Shown here: piece by piece, positions 57,153-64,000 of the stretch | How positions within the stretch are numbered: position 1 is the first letter of the stretch | Layout: each line of letters starts with the position of its first letter | Assembly (NCBI RefSeq): GCF_001580615.1 | Contig: NZ_LHZC01000054.1 | Coordinates: 1-64,000 of the forward strand | Origin: Acetobacter malorum | Lineage (GTDB): Bacteria > Pseudomonadota > Alphaproteobacteria > Acetobacterales > Acetobacteraceae | Direction: 5' to 3' | Length of the DNA stretch: 64,000 nt | Translations under genes and position numbers: made by a program | Notes under the pieces: model-generated | Seen by the model: the letters and a program-made list of their open reading frames with translations, nothing else | The model's database searches: none | Told to the model about the DNA's origin: nothing

Positions 57153-59782
57153 TCGTCTTCCCGCACTGCTTCCTTGTGAAGCTCATACAGAATGTCCAGC
57201 GCGGCACGCGGTGTCAGGGCATCCGGATCTACCTCTAACAGTCGCTTTCTTAACGTATTTTCGTCTTCTTGCGGTAATATCTTCTGCGTGTCGAACAGCG
57301 GCAAAGGCTTCGGCCCGGTCGCATGGTCACGCTCCAGTTCACGCAACAAACGCCCTGCCCGATCTACGACTGAAGGTGGCACACCGGCCAGCTTCGCCAC
57401 ATGCACACCCCAGCTTTTCTTGGCGGAACCGGCCAGCACTTCATGCAAAAAGACAATCTGGCCCCGCCATTCCCGCACCGCCATAGTGTGCGGAGAAAGG
57501 CGCGGCAGAGTATCCACCAGACCAGCCAGTTCATGGAAGTGCGTTGCAAAAATTGCACGGCAGCGCACTGTTGAATGCAACGCCTCCAGCACCGCCCAGG
57601 CAATGGCCAGACCATCCAGCGTTGCCGTGCCACGCCCGATTTCATCCACCACCACCAGAGAACGCGGACCGGCCTGATTCAAAATAGCAGCCGTTTCCGT
57701 CATTTCCACCATAAAGGTGGAGCGACCGCGCGCCAGATCATCCGACGCCCCAACGCGGGAAAAAAGCTGATCCACAATCCCGATATGCGCTTTATCCGCT
57801 GAGACAGGAAAGCCACCCTGCGCCAGCAGCACGGCCAGCGCCGTCTGCCGCAGGAAGGTGGATTTACCGGCCATGTTCGGCCCGGTGAGCAGCATCACCC
57901 GCCGGCCGGCTGAAAGGTCACACCCGTTTGGCGTAAAGCGCGTGCCTTTGGGGAGCGCGGCTTCCACCACCGGATGGCGACAGCCTTCCAGCACAAAAGC
58001 AGCATCATCCGTCACCACAGGGCGGCACCAGCTTCCGCCGGCGGCCAGCAGGGCGCAGGACTGCAACACGTCCAGAACCGCCAGAGCCCGCGCCAGAACC
58101 GGCAGTGTTTCTTCCGCCAGAATCCGCTCAACCAGTGCGTTAAACACCGCTTTTTCACGCGCGGCAGCACGTTCCGCAGCCTCGGCAATCCGGGCATCCA
58201 GTGAGGAAAGCTCTTCCGTAGAGAAACGGGCATTGCTGGCCGTGCCCTGCCGGAACATCAGGTCATCCCGGTCCTTGATACGGGCACTGGCGGCAACCGG
58301 CACTTCAATCACGTACCCAAGCTGGGCGTGGTGTTTGATCTTCAGGCTCGCCACGCCGAATCGGCTGGCATACTCGGTCTGCAATCCGGCCACGATGCGC
58401 CGGGAATTGTCTCGCAGACCGCGATAGCCATCCAGCTCACCATCATAACCAGCGGCAATCACGCCGCCATCATCCAGACGGGCAGGCAGATCGTCCGCCA
58501 CAGCCCGCACCAGTTCGGCTTCCAGTTCCGGCGCAGCGCCAAGGCTGGCAGCCGCACGCGCCAGATAAGGCGGCAAGGCTGTGTGGTCGTCCCCCAAAGC
58601 TGCCGCAGCAGCGCGTGCGGCATGCAGTCCATCACGCACGGCGGCCAGATCGCGCGGCTGCCCGCGCCCCAGAGAAAGACGGCCCAGCGCACGGGCAATA
58701 TCCGGCGCACGCTTCAGCGCATCACGCAGGGCGGCACTGCAACTGGGCGATTCGCGCAGCCAGCACCAGCCATCCTGCCGGGCGGCAATGCGCGCCGGAT
58801 CCGTCAGTGGTGCTGCCAGCCATTCGGCCACCATACGCGCCCCGGCGGAGGTTACGGTCTGGTTCATGGCAGAGAACAGGGTGTGTTCTGTCCCGCCGTC
58901 CCGCGCGCGCAGAATGTCCAGACTGGCGCGGGTGGCGGGGTCAATCCCCAGAATACCGCCTTCCATCTGCGGGCTGGGGTGCGCCAGACGCGGCAGCTTT
59001 CCGGCCTGACTGCGCTGCACGTAGTCTACCGCCACAGACGCCGCGACGGCTTCTTCATCCGTAAAGGTGCCGAACGCATCCACACTGGCGACGTCAAACG
59101 CTGCCGCCAGACGCTGGCGCGCCGTCTCTACATTAGGAAACAGCACCTCGGGCGCACGCGCGGACTCATGTTCGCCCAGCGCCATAGCAGCCGGAGCCAG
59201 AATTTCCGCAGGATCCAGACGCCCCAGTAATGCAGCCAATGAGGCCTGTGTGACGCGGGCTGTTTCAAACAGGCCGGTGGAGACATCAATCCACGCCGCC
59301 CCGATCATGCTCGCGGCTTCTGCCTGTTTGCTTTTCCGGCCACGGCCCCCGGTCGTTTCTTCCGCCAAAGCGAGCAGCAGGTTGGAGCGTCCCGGCTCCA
59401 GCAATTCATCTTCTGTCAGGGTTCCCGGTGTCACCACCCGCACCACGGCACGCGCCAGAGGACCTTTGGCAGCCCCTTTGCCTTTACGCGGTGCTTCCGT
59501 CTGCTCTGCAACCGCTACCCGAAATCCCCGGCGGATCAGCCGGGCCAGATAAGCGGAGGCCGCACCCACTGGCACGCCGCACATGGGAATGGGGTCACCC
59601 GCGTGGCTGCCTCGCGCCGTCAGCGCAATATCCAGCGCTGCGGCGGCGGCCGTGGCATCGTCAAAAAACAGCTCGTAAAAATCGCCCATGCGGAAAAACA
59701 GCAGGGCTTCAGGATTTTCGGCCTTCAGCGCAAACCATTGCGCCATGGCGGGGGTGGCACCCTCAGGAGAATAACGCGTCAT
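57134..59782 (-). CDS. mutS: DNA mismatch repair protein MutS
   Basis: The 882-residue mismatch sensor. Mismatch-binding Phe-X-Glu is in MGDFYELFFDDA (about residues 32-43). The ATPase shows Walker A GPNMAGKSTFLRQ, Walker B VVVDEIGRGTATLDG and the ATHFHEL segment. All domains are present and full length, so this copy gives no reason to suspect a mutator state despite the nearby repeat arrays. It is co-transcribed with glnD. AAGGAA lies directly before the ATG. Confidence 0.96.
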   Translation of the reverse strand: MTRYSPEGATPAMAQWFALKAENPEALLFFRMGDFYELFFDDATAAAAALDIALTARGSHAGDPIPMCGVPVGAASAYLARLIRRGFRVAVAEQTEAPRKGKGAAKGPLARAVVRVVTPGTLTEDELLEPGRSNLLLALAEETTGGRGRKSKQAEAASMIGAAWIDVSTGLFETARVTQASLAALLGRLDPAEILAPAAMALGEHESARAPEVLFPNVETARQRLAAAFDVASVDAFGTFTDEEAVAASVAVDYVQRSQAGKLPRLAHPSPQMEGGILGIDPATRASLDILRARDGGTEHTLFSAMNQTVTSAGARMVAEWLAAPLTDPARIAARQDGWCWLRESPSCSAALRDALKRAPDIARALGRLSLGRGQPRDLAAVRDGLHAARAAAAALGDDHTALPPYLARAAASLGAAPELEAELVRAVADDLPARLDDGGVIAAGYDGELDGYRGLRDNSRRIVAGLQTEYASRFGVASLKIKHHAQLGYVIEVPVAASARIKDRDDLMFRQGTASNARFSTEELSSLDARIAEAAERAAAREKAVFNALVERILAEETLPVLARALAVLDVLQSCALLAAGGSWCRPVVTDDAAFVLEGCRHPVVEAALPKGTRFTPNGCDLSAGRRVMLLTGPNMAGKSTFLRQTALAVLLAQGGFPVSADKAHIGIVDQLFSRVGASDDLARGRSTFMVEMTETAAILNQAGPRSLVVVDEIGRGTATLDGLAIAWAVLEALHSTVRCRAIFATHFHELAGLVDTLPRLSPHTMAVREWRGQIVFLHEVLAGSAKKSWGVHVAKLAGVPPSVVDRAGRLLRELERDHATGPKPLPLFDTQKILPQEDENTLRKRLLEVDPDALTPRAALDILYELHKEAVREDECPAQS

Positions 59783-59828
59783 TTCCTTATCATACGGGCG
59801 TCACCCGGCGGGGCAACAGGCGTTGCGG

Positions 59829-61772
59829 TTACATCTTAACAAGTTTGTGCAAAGCCTCAGCCACAGCCTTCACAGGTTTTTCCCACGGAGCATTGCCCTC
59901 ACCGGGGGCAGGCTGAGAAAACAGGCGGAGACTCGGATACCAGAGGTTCTCCGCCCCTCCGTCCGGCAGAGTCCGGGTTGAGCCCTCCGCCCAGCGCCAG
60001 TCTCCCCCAAAGCGGTTGAGCAGCCAGACCGGTTTCCCCAGCACGCCCGCCAGATGCGCAATAACCGTATCAACCGTAATCACCACATCCAGCCCGGCCA
60101 CCAGACGGGCGGTGCTGAGCATGTCCCCCTCCGGTAGCGGTGCCACAGAAAAGGACAGCTCCTCACCCGTATGGTCGCGCTGAAGAGACTGAAATGCCAC
60201 ACCCGGCACGTCCGCCAACGGCGCAAGGCAGGCAGGTGCCATGGAGCGGCGACGGTCAAACCGATAACTCGGGTTCCCCGCCCAGCAGAGACCGACCCGA
60301 AGTGGCTTTGTATCTGACCGAAGCGCCGCACCGTCACCCGGCCCACGCAGCGGGATGCGGGGGCCCCCGTCTGAAAGGCCTCCGGCTTCCGCATCCTTAA
60401 ATACTTGTGCCCATGGATACGGTGCATCCAACCCGAGCCGGGCGGGCAGACTGAGCAGAGAACAACACGCCACAGCTCCGGCAGAACGGGCCGTCTGTCC
60501 TTTTTCCAGAAGCGTGACACGCCCGGCCTGCACACTCTCCATCTGCGCCACCAAAGAGCGCAGCCCCTCCGGCACAGCCAGAAGGATGGACGCACGCTCC
60601 ACAGCCGGCTCCACATACCGCAGAAACTGGAGCGTATCGCCCAGCCCCTGCTCGGCGTACAGCAGCACCGGACTGCCACCAGTGTCCGCCCCATCCCATT
60701 GCGGCAATTCTTCCGTGTGCTGCGCAGGCAGCAAATTCTGGCGAGCCTCAAAGGCCTGCCAGCCTTCATGAAAACGCCCCTCCGCCAGCAGAACCGTGCC
60801 CAGATTGAACAGGGCGCGCGCCCGATCCTGCTCTGCAGCCTCCCAATTCTCCACTTGCCGGAAGAGCGCTTCTGCCTCCTGCCGCCGTCCGAGGTCAGAC
60901 AGCACCGTGCCATAATTCACCGCCAGTCGGGCATCATGCTTGCGGAGGGCAAGAGCTGCGCCCAGTTCCTGCTCGGCTTCATCAAGCGCCCCCAGCGCCA
61001 TCTGCACCAGCCCCAGATTGGTGCGGGTTTCCGGTGCGTCTGGCGCACGACGCGCCGAGTCCTGCAACAGGCTTCTGGCCTGTTCAAAGTCCCCTTTGGC
61101 AAACAGAGCCGCGCCATAGTTGGCGAGAGCTGCCGCGTCCTGCGGAAAAGCCGTCGCCACGACGGCAAAGAACGGCTCGGCCTCCCGCATCCGCCCCGTC
61201 CGCTCCAGCAACACAGCGTGCTGGTTGTGGGCAAAAATGTTCTCAGGAGCCAGACGCAGCGCTTTTTCTGATGTCTGCACAGCCTCGGCCACGCGCCCAT
61301 GCCGTGCGAGAAATGCTGCGAGACTGAGATGTTTTTCACAGTCCAGAGGCCGCAAGCGCAACGCGGTGCGCAACGCCACTTCAGCCTCCTGCACGCGGTT
61401 TTCCGCTTCAAGAATGGCGGCCATGGCCTCATGCGCCCGCGGGTCACGCGGCGTTGTCATCACCGCGACATTGGCTGCCGCTCGTGCTGGCTCCGCATGG
61501 CCCTGCTCAAGCAACGCATGCGCCAGCGTGATGTGAAAATGCCCTTCAGGCCGCAACCCAATCGCCCGCCCGGCCAGAGCAATGGCGGACTGCGCATCGC
61601 CCCCGGCGCGGGCCACACAGGCCATCGCATGCCAGGCCTCGGCGTCTGATGCATCCTCTCGCAGCAGGGCGCGCAACAGGGTCGCCGCCCGCTCTGCATC
61701 CCCGACAGAAAGAAGGGCCAGCGCCTGTTCAACCGATGGCTCCTGTGTCGCCATCCCGTTTTTCTGGGGCAT
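59829..61772 (-). CDS. TPR protein with glycosyltransferase-like C-terminal domain
   Basis: A 647-residue protein. About ten tetratricopeptide repeats fill residues 10-340. The C-terminal half shows YAEQGLGDTLQFLRYVEPA, LRVGLCWAGNP and DVVITVDTVIAHLAGVLGKPVWLLNRFGGDWRW, the pattern of TPR proteins fused to a GT9/heptosyltransferase-like or O-GlcNAc-transferase-like fold common in Acetobacteraceae and Rhodospirillales. The acceptor is unknown, with cell-surface polysaccharide or protein glycosylation the likely options. The ATG at 61772 has AAGGA six bases ahead. It ends 46 bases before the mutS start on the same strand. Confidence 0.8.
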   Translation of the reverse strand: MPQKNGMATQEPSVEQALALLSVGDAERAATLLRALLREDASDAEAWHAMACVARAGGDAQSAIALAGRAIGLRPEGHFHITLAHALLEQGHAEPARAAANVAVMTTPRDPRAHEAMAAILEAENRVQEAEVALRTALRLRPLDCEKHLSLAAFLARHGRVAEAVQTSEKALRLAPENIFAHNQHAVLLERTGRMREAEPFFAVVATAFPQDAAALANYGAALFAKGDFEQARSLLQDSARRAPDAPETRTNLGLVQMALGALDEAEQELGAALALRKHDARLAVNYGTVLSDLGRRQEAEALFRQVENWEAAEQDRARALFNLGTVLLAEGRFHEGWQAFEARQNLLPAQHTEELPQWDGADTGGSPVLLYAEQGLGDTLQFLRYVEPAVERASILLAVPEGLRSLVAQMESVQAGRVTLLEKGQTARSAGAVACCSLLSLPARLGLDAPYPWAQVFKDAEAGGLSDGGPRIPLRGPGDGAALRSDTKPLRVGLCWAGNPSYRFDRRRSMAPACLAPLADVPGVAFQSLQRDHTGEELSFSVAPLPEGDMLSTARLVAGLDVVITVDTVIAHLAGVLGKPVWLLNRFGGDWRWAEGSTRTLPDGGAENLWYPSLRLFSQPAPGEGNAPWEKPVKAVAEALHKLVKM

Positions 61773-61881
61773 GTGCTTTCCTTCGTTCTTTCAAGTCGTC
61801 TTCGCAGAGAGTTCCGTCCCGCGAAGGGATGCTCTACCCTACAGGCCAGCATTGCCACCCTACAGGATCAGATCTCAGCTG

Positions 61882-63387
61882 ATGAATAAAGCCTACCAGA
61901 GCCTTGAGCGCCATTTTGCCCGTCTGTCCTCCCTGAATGATGCCATCGGCATTCTCTGCTGGGATAAGGAAGTGATCATGCCCCACGGCGCAGCAGAGCG
62001 CCGGGCGGAAAATCTGGCCATGCTGGAAGGGCTGCGGCACGAAATTCTGACCGCCCCTGAAATGGCAGACCTGCTGGCCACGGCAGACGCGGGAGATGAT
62101 GTCTGGCGCCGCGCCAACCTTGCGGAAATGCGCCGCCTGCACACGCACGCCACCGCCCTGCCGGGTGATCTGGTGGAAGCCAATGCACAAGCCACGGCAC
62201 ACAGTGAAATGGTGTGGCGTGAAGCCCGCCAGAACAGCGATTTCAAAACCTTTCTGCCCTATCAGCAGGAAGTCCTGAACCTCACGCAGCAGATTGCCAA
62301 AGCCAAAGGCGAAGCACTGGGCCTTTCTCCGTATGACGCCCTGCTGGACTCGTTTGATCCCGGCACACGCCAGACGGATATTGATCCGATTTTCAGCCGC
62401 CTGAGCACCGAACTGCCCGGCCTGATTGCCGCCGTGCTTGAAAAGCAGAACAGCCTGCCTGCCCCCACCCCGCTGCAAGGCCCGTTTCTGGTACCACAGC
62501 AGGAAGCGCTGGGGCGCAAGCTGATGCAGCAGCTTGGCTTTGACATGACCCGCGGCCGACTGGACGTCAGCCTGCACCCCTTCTGCGGCGGGGCCACGCA
62601 TGATGTGCGGCTGACCACCCGTTATGAAGAAGCAGACTTCCTCCCCGCCATGATGGGCGTGCTGCATGAAACCGGCCACGCGCTGTATGACATGGGGCTG
62701 CCGGCAGACTGGCTGTCTCAGCCCGTCGGGCAAGCTGGCGGCATGACGCTGCATGAAAGCCAGTCTCTGACCATGGAAATGCAGGTTTGCCGCTCCCGCG
62801 CCTTTGTGGAGTGGGTCACGCCGCTACTGCGGACAGAATTCCACATCCCGGAGGGCACCCCCAGCTGGCAGGCGGACAATCTGCATCGTCTGGTCACACA
62901 TGTAGCCCCCGGCTTTATCCGCGTGGATGCCGATGAGGTGACCTACCCCGCCCATATTCTCGTCCGGTATGAGCTGGAAACCGCGATGATTAACGGGGAT
63001 CTTGCCCTCAAAGACCTGCCCGCCGCATTCAATGACCGACTCCACGCCCTGCTCGGGCTGACTGTTCCCGATGACCGGCGCGGCTGTTTGCAGGACATCC
63101 ACTGGCCGGAGGGGCTGTTTGGCTATTTCCCCTGCTACGCCATGGGTGCGCTGGCAGCTGCCCAGATTCGGACAGCCGCCTTCCAGCAGGACAGCCAGAT
63201 CGCTCCGGCTCTGGCGCAGGGGAATTTTGCTCCACTGTTGAAATGGCTGCGCACCAACATCCATAGCCGCGCCAGCAGCGCCTCCATGCCCGACATTATT
63301 AAGGATGCCACTGGTGCCCCTCTGGCGGCCGATGCCTGGCAGGCCCATATCCGCAGTCGTTATCTGGACCGCGCGCCAGACGCCTGA
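61882..63387 (+). CDS. M32-family metallocarboxypeptidase (Taq type)
   Basis: A 501-residue cytoplasmic zinc carboxypeptidase that removes C-terminal residues from peptides. The zinc motif HETGH is at 262-266, with the third ligand Glu292 in LHESQS. The family motif LD..LHPF (residues 228-234) and the late GYFPCYAMGALAAAQ segment are present. I start it at the ATG at 61882. The longer frame from 61582 overlaps the divergent TPR gene and is not supported. It shares a 109-base divergent promoter region with the TPR gene. Confidence 0.92.
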   Translation: MNKAYQSLERHFARLSSLNDAIGILCWDKEVIMPHGAAERRAENLAMLEGLRHEILTAPEMADLLATADAGDDVWRRANLAEMRRLHTHATALPGDLVEANAQATAHSEMVWREARQNSDFKTFLPYQQEVLNLTQQIAKAKGEALGLSPYDALLDSFDPGTRQTDIDPIFSRLSTELPGLIAAVLEKQNSLPAPTPLQGPFLVPQQEALGRKLMQQLGFDMTRGRLDVSLHPFCGGATHDVRLTTRYEEADFLPAMMGVLHETGHALYDMGLPADWLSQPVGQAGGMTLHESQSLTMEMQVCRSRAFVEWVTPLLRTEFHIPEGTPSWQADNLHRLVTHVAPGFIRVDADEVTYPAHILVRYELETAMINGDLALKDLPAAFNDRLHALLGLTVPDDRRGCLQDIHWPEGLFGYFPCYAMGALAAAQIRTAAFQQDSQIAPALAQGNFAPLLKWLRTNIHSRASSASMPDIIKDATGAPLAADAWQAHIRSRYLDRAPDA

Positions 63388-63479
63388 TCCCTTTACACTT
63401 CCGCCTCTTCGCAGGGTTCTGGCGGGCCATGCGAAGAATGCGGTTGTCGGGGTGGGGCAAAACGGGGGAGACTGGTCGC

Positions 63480-64000
63480 ATGTTTTCGCCGCACACGCAT
63501 AGCAAGGCTGCCAGAAATTTCATGATGACCAGACGCACCCGGCCTTTTTCGGGGTTCCGCCGCGCCCTCGCTTTGACAACTCTGACAGCAAGCCTTGCCG
63601 TCGCCCTACCCACGCCCTCCGCCTGGGCGGTGCATATGCCGAAAGTGCCAGAACTCTCGGCTTCGGCCCTCACGCCCTTTACCCAGTCTGACAAACAGGT
63701 CTGGGACGCCGTGGTCCCGCTGCCCGATGGTCGGATGCTGTTTGAGGCCCCGGCATGGATCGGCAACCCCGGCCCGCAGCTTTCCGTCCGCAACACGGAT
63801 GGCAGCTTCGCCTCTTATCCGGATGCCGACTGGAACGCCGCAGAAGGCGATGCCGCAAAACGGATTGTGGCTGCTGCTGGTGTGACGCTTCTGCCGGACG
63901 GCACCCTCTGGGTGCTGGATAGTGGTGTGCCCAACCGCAAGGCCCCGGCGGTTGCTCAGCCCAAGCTGATCCATATCGATACCCAGAAAAATACCGTGCT
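63480..64000 (+). CDS. Secreted Yellow/major-royal-jelly-like protein, 5' part
   Basis: The frame is open to the right edge of the window. An ATG at 63480 follows GGGGGAG at nine bases. ATGs at 63522 and 63525 would give a shorter N-terminus. A signal peptide with an Arg-rich n-region, a hydrophobic core and a cleavage site near SAWA-VHMP is seen at about residues 20-52. The mature part, including WDAVVPLPDGRMLFEAP, GVTLLPDGTLWVLDSGV and PKLIHIDTQKNTV, matches the repeating beta-propeller style of MRJP/Yellow and SMP-30-like proteins. About 120 mature residues are visible. The substrate is unknown. Confidence 0.7.
   Translation, partial: MFSPHTHSKAARNFMMTRRTRPFSGFRRALALTTLTASLAVALPTPSAWAVHMPKVPELSASALTPFTQSDKQVWDAVVPLPDGRMLFEAPAWIGNPGPQLSVRNTDGSFASYPDADWNAAEGDAAKRIVAAAGVTLLPDGTLWVLDSGVPNRKAPAVAQPKLIHIDTQKNTV

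Noticed and set aside
57134..59782. Defective MutS as the cause of the repeat arrays
   Set aside because: All MutS motifs and the full length are present, so nothing in the sequence supports a mutator state.
61582..61881. Longer N-terminus for the M32 carboxypeptidase
   Set aside because: It would overlap the divergent TPR gene for 190 bases, and the family N-terminus starts at the ATG at 61882.
63407..63436. Inverted repeat CTTCGCA..TGCGAAG after the M32 gene
   Set aside because: A seven-base stem with a 16-base loop and no T-run is too weak to call a terminator.

Overview
The window reads as a chromosomal segment of an acetic acid bacterium (Acetobacteraceae, Alphaproteobacteria), most likely Acetobacter or a close relative. 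The grounds are the protein sequences (Rhodospirillales-like Lon, ClpX, MutS, GlnD and SUF proteins), a moderately high GC content, dense gene packing with ATGA or GTGA start/stop overlaps, and the alphaproteobacterial run from nuo through birA, coaX, rnj and proS to the lol genes. The species is an inference. Almost everything is housekeeping. I see no insertion sequence, prophage, CRISPR array or other transferred island.

Layout. 1-1.3 kb: the start of a DUF3108-like lipoprotein and an IclR regulator with a palindromic operator candidate. 1.3-5.1 kb: a glutathione-peroxidase-like gene convergent with lolD-lolCE-proS. 5.2-21.5 kb: a long minus-strand unit, nuoA to nuoN followed without a break by birA, coaX and rnj. 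It encodes respiratory complex I plus cofactor and RNA-processing genes. nuoM is absent: between nuoL and nuoN only an 18-codon in-frame remnant is left, with its ribosome binding site and its ATGA junction to nuoN intact. 21.7-28.8 kb: tRNA-Val(UAC), HU, then the protein quality-control block lon, clpX, clpP, tig, and tRNA-Leu(UAG). 28.8-34.4 kb: NAD(P)H-hydrate repair enzyme, a small membrane protein, a DEAD-box helicase and an Fe-S RNA methyltransferase. 34.3-41.1 kb: a complete SUF iron-sulfur operon (Rrf2 regulator, sufB, C, D, S, U, T and an A-type carrier). 41.1-47.7 kb: a DUF445 protein, a divergent PEP carboxylase and an AsmA-family protein. 47.7-51.2 kb: a repeat-bearing spacer, fusA, rpmB and a small unknown gene. 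51.2-64 kb: an Atm1-type ABC exporter, a Nudix protein, glnD, mutS, a TPR/glycosyltransferase-like protein, an M32 carboxypeptidase, and the start of a secreted Yellow/royal-jelly-like protein.

Two features do not fit the ordinary picture. The first is the clean loss of nuoM from an otherwise intact complex I operon. The second is a pair of perfect hexanucleotide arrays made of the same unit in opposite orientation. One array lies inside sufT, where it encodes an Ala-Ser tract; the other lies in the spacer downstream of fusA and asmA, about 12.8 kb away. Both suggest recent or ongoing small-scale instability. The functions connect sensibly: the SUF operon and the Atm1-type exporter serve Fe-S needs, complex I and the RNA methyltransferase are Fe-S clients, and lon/clpXP/tig form a proteostasis block.
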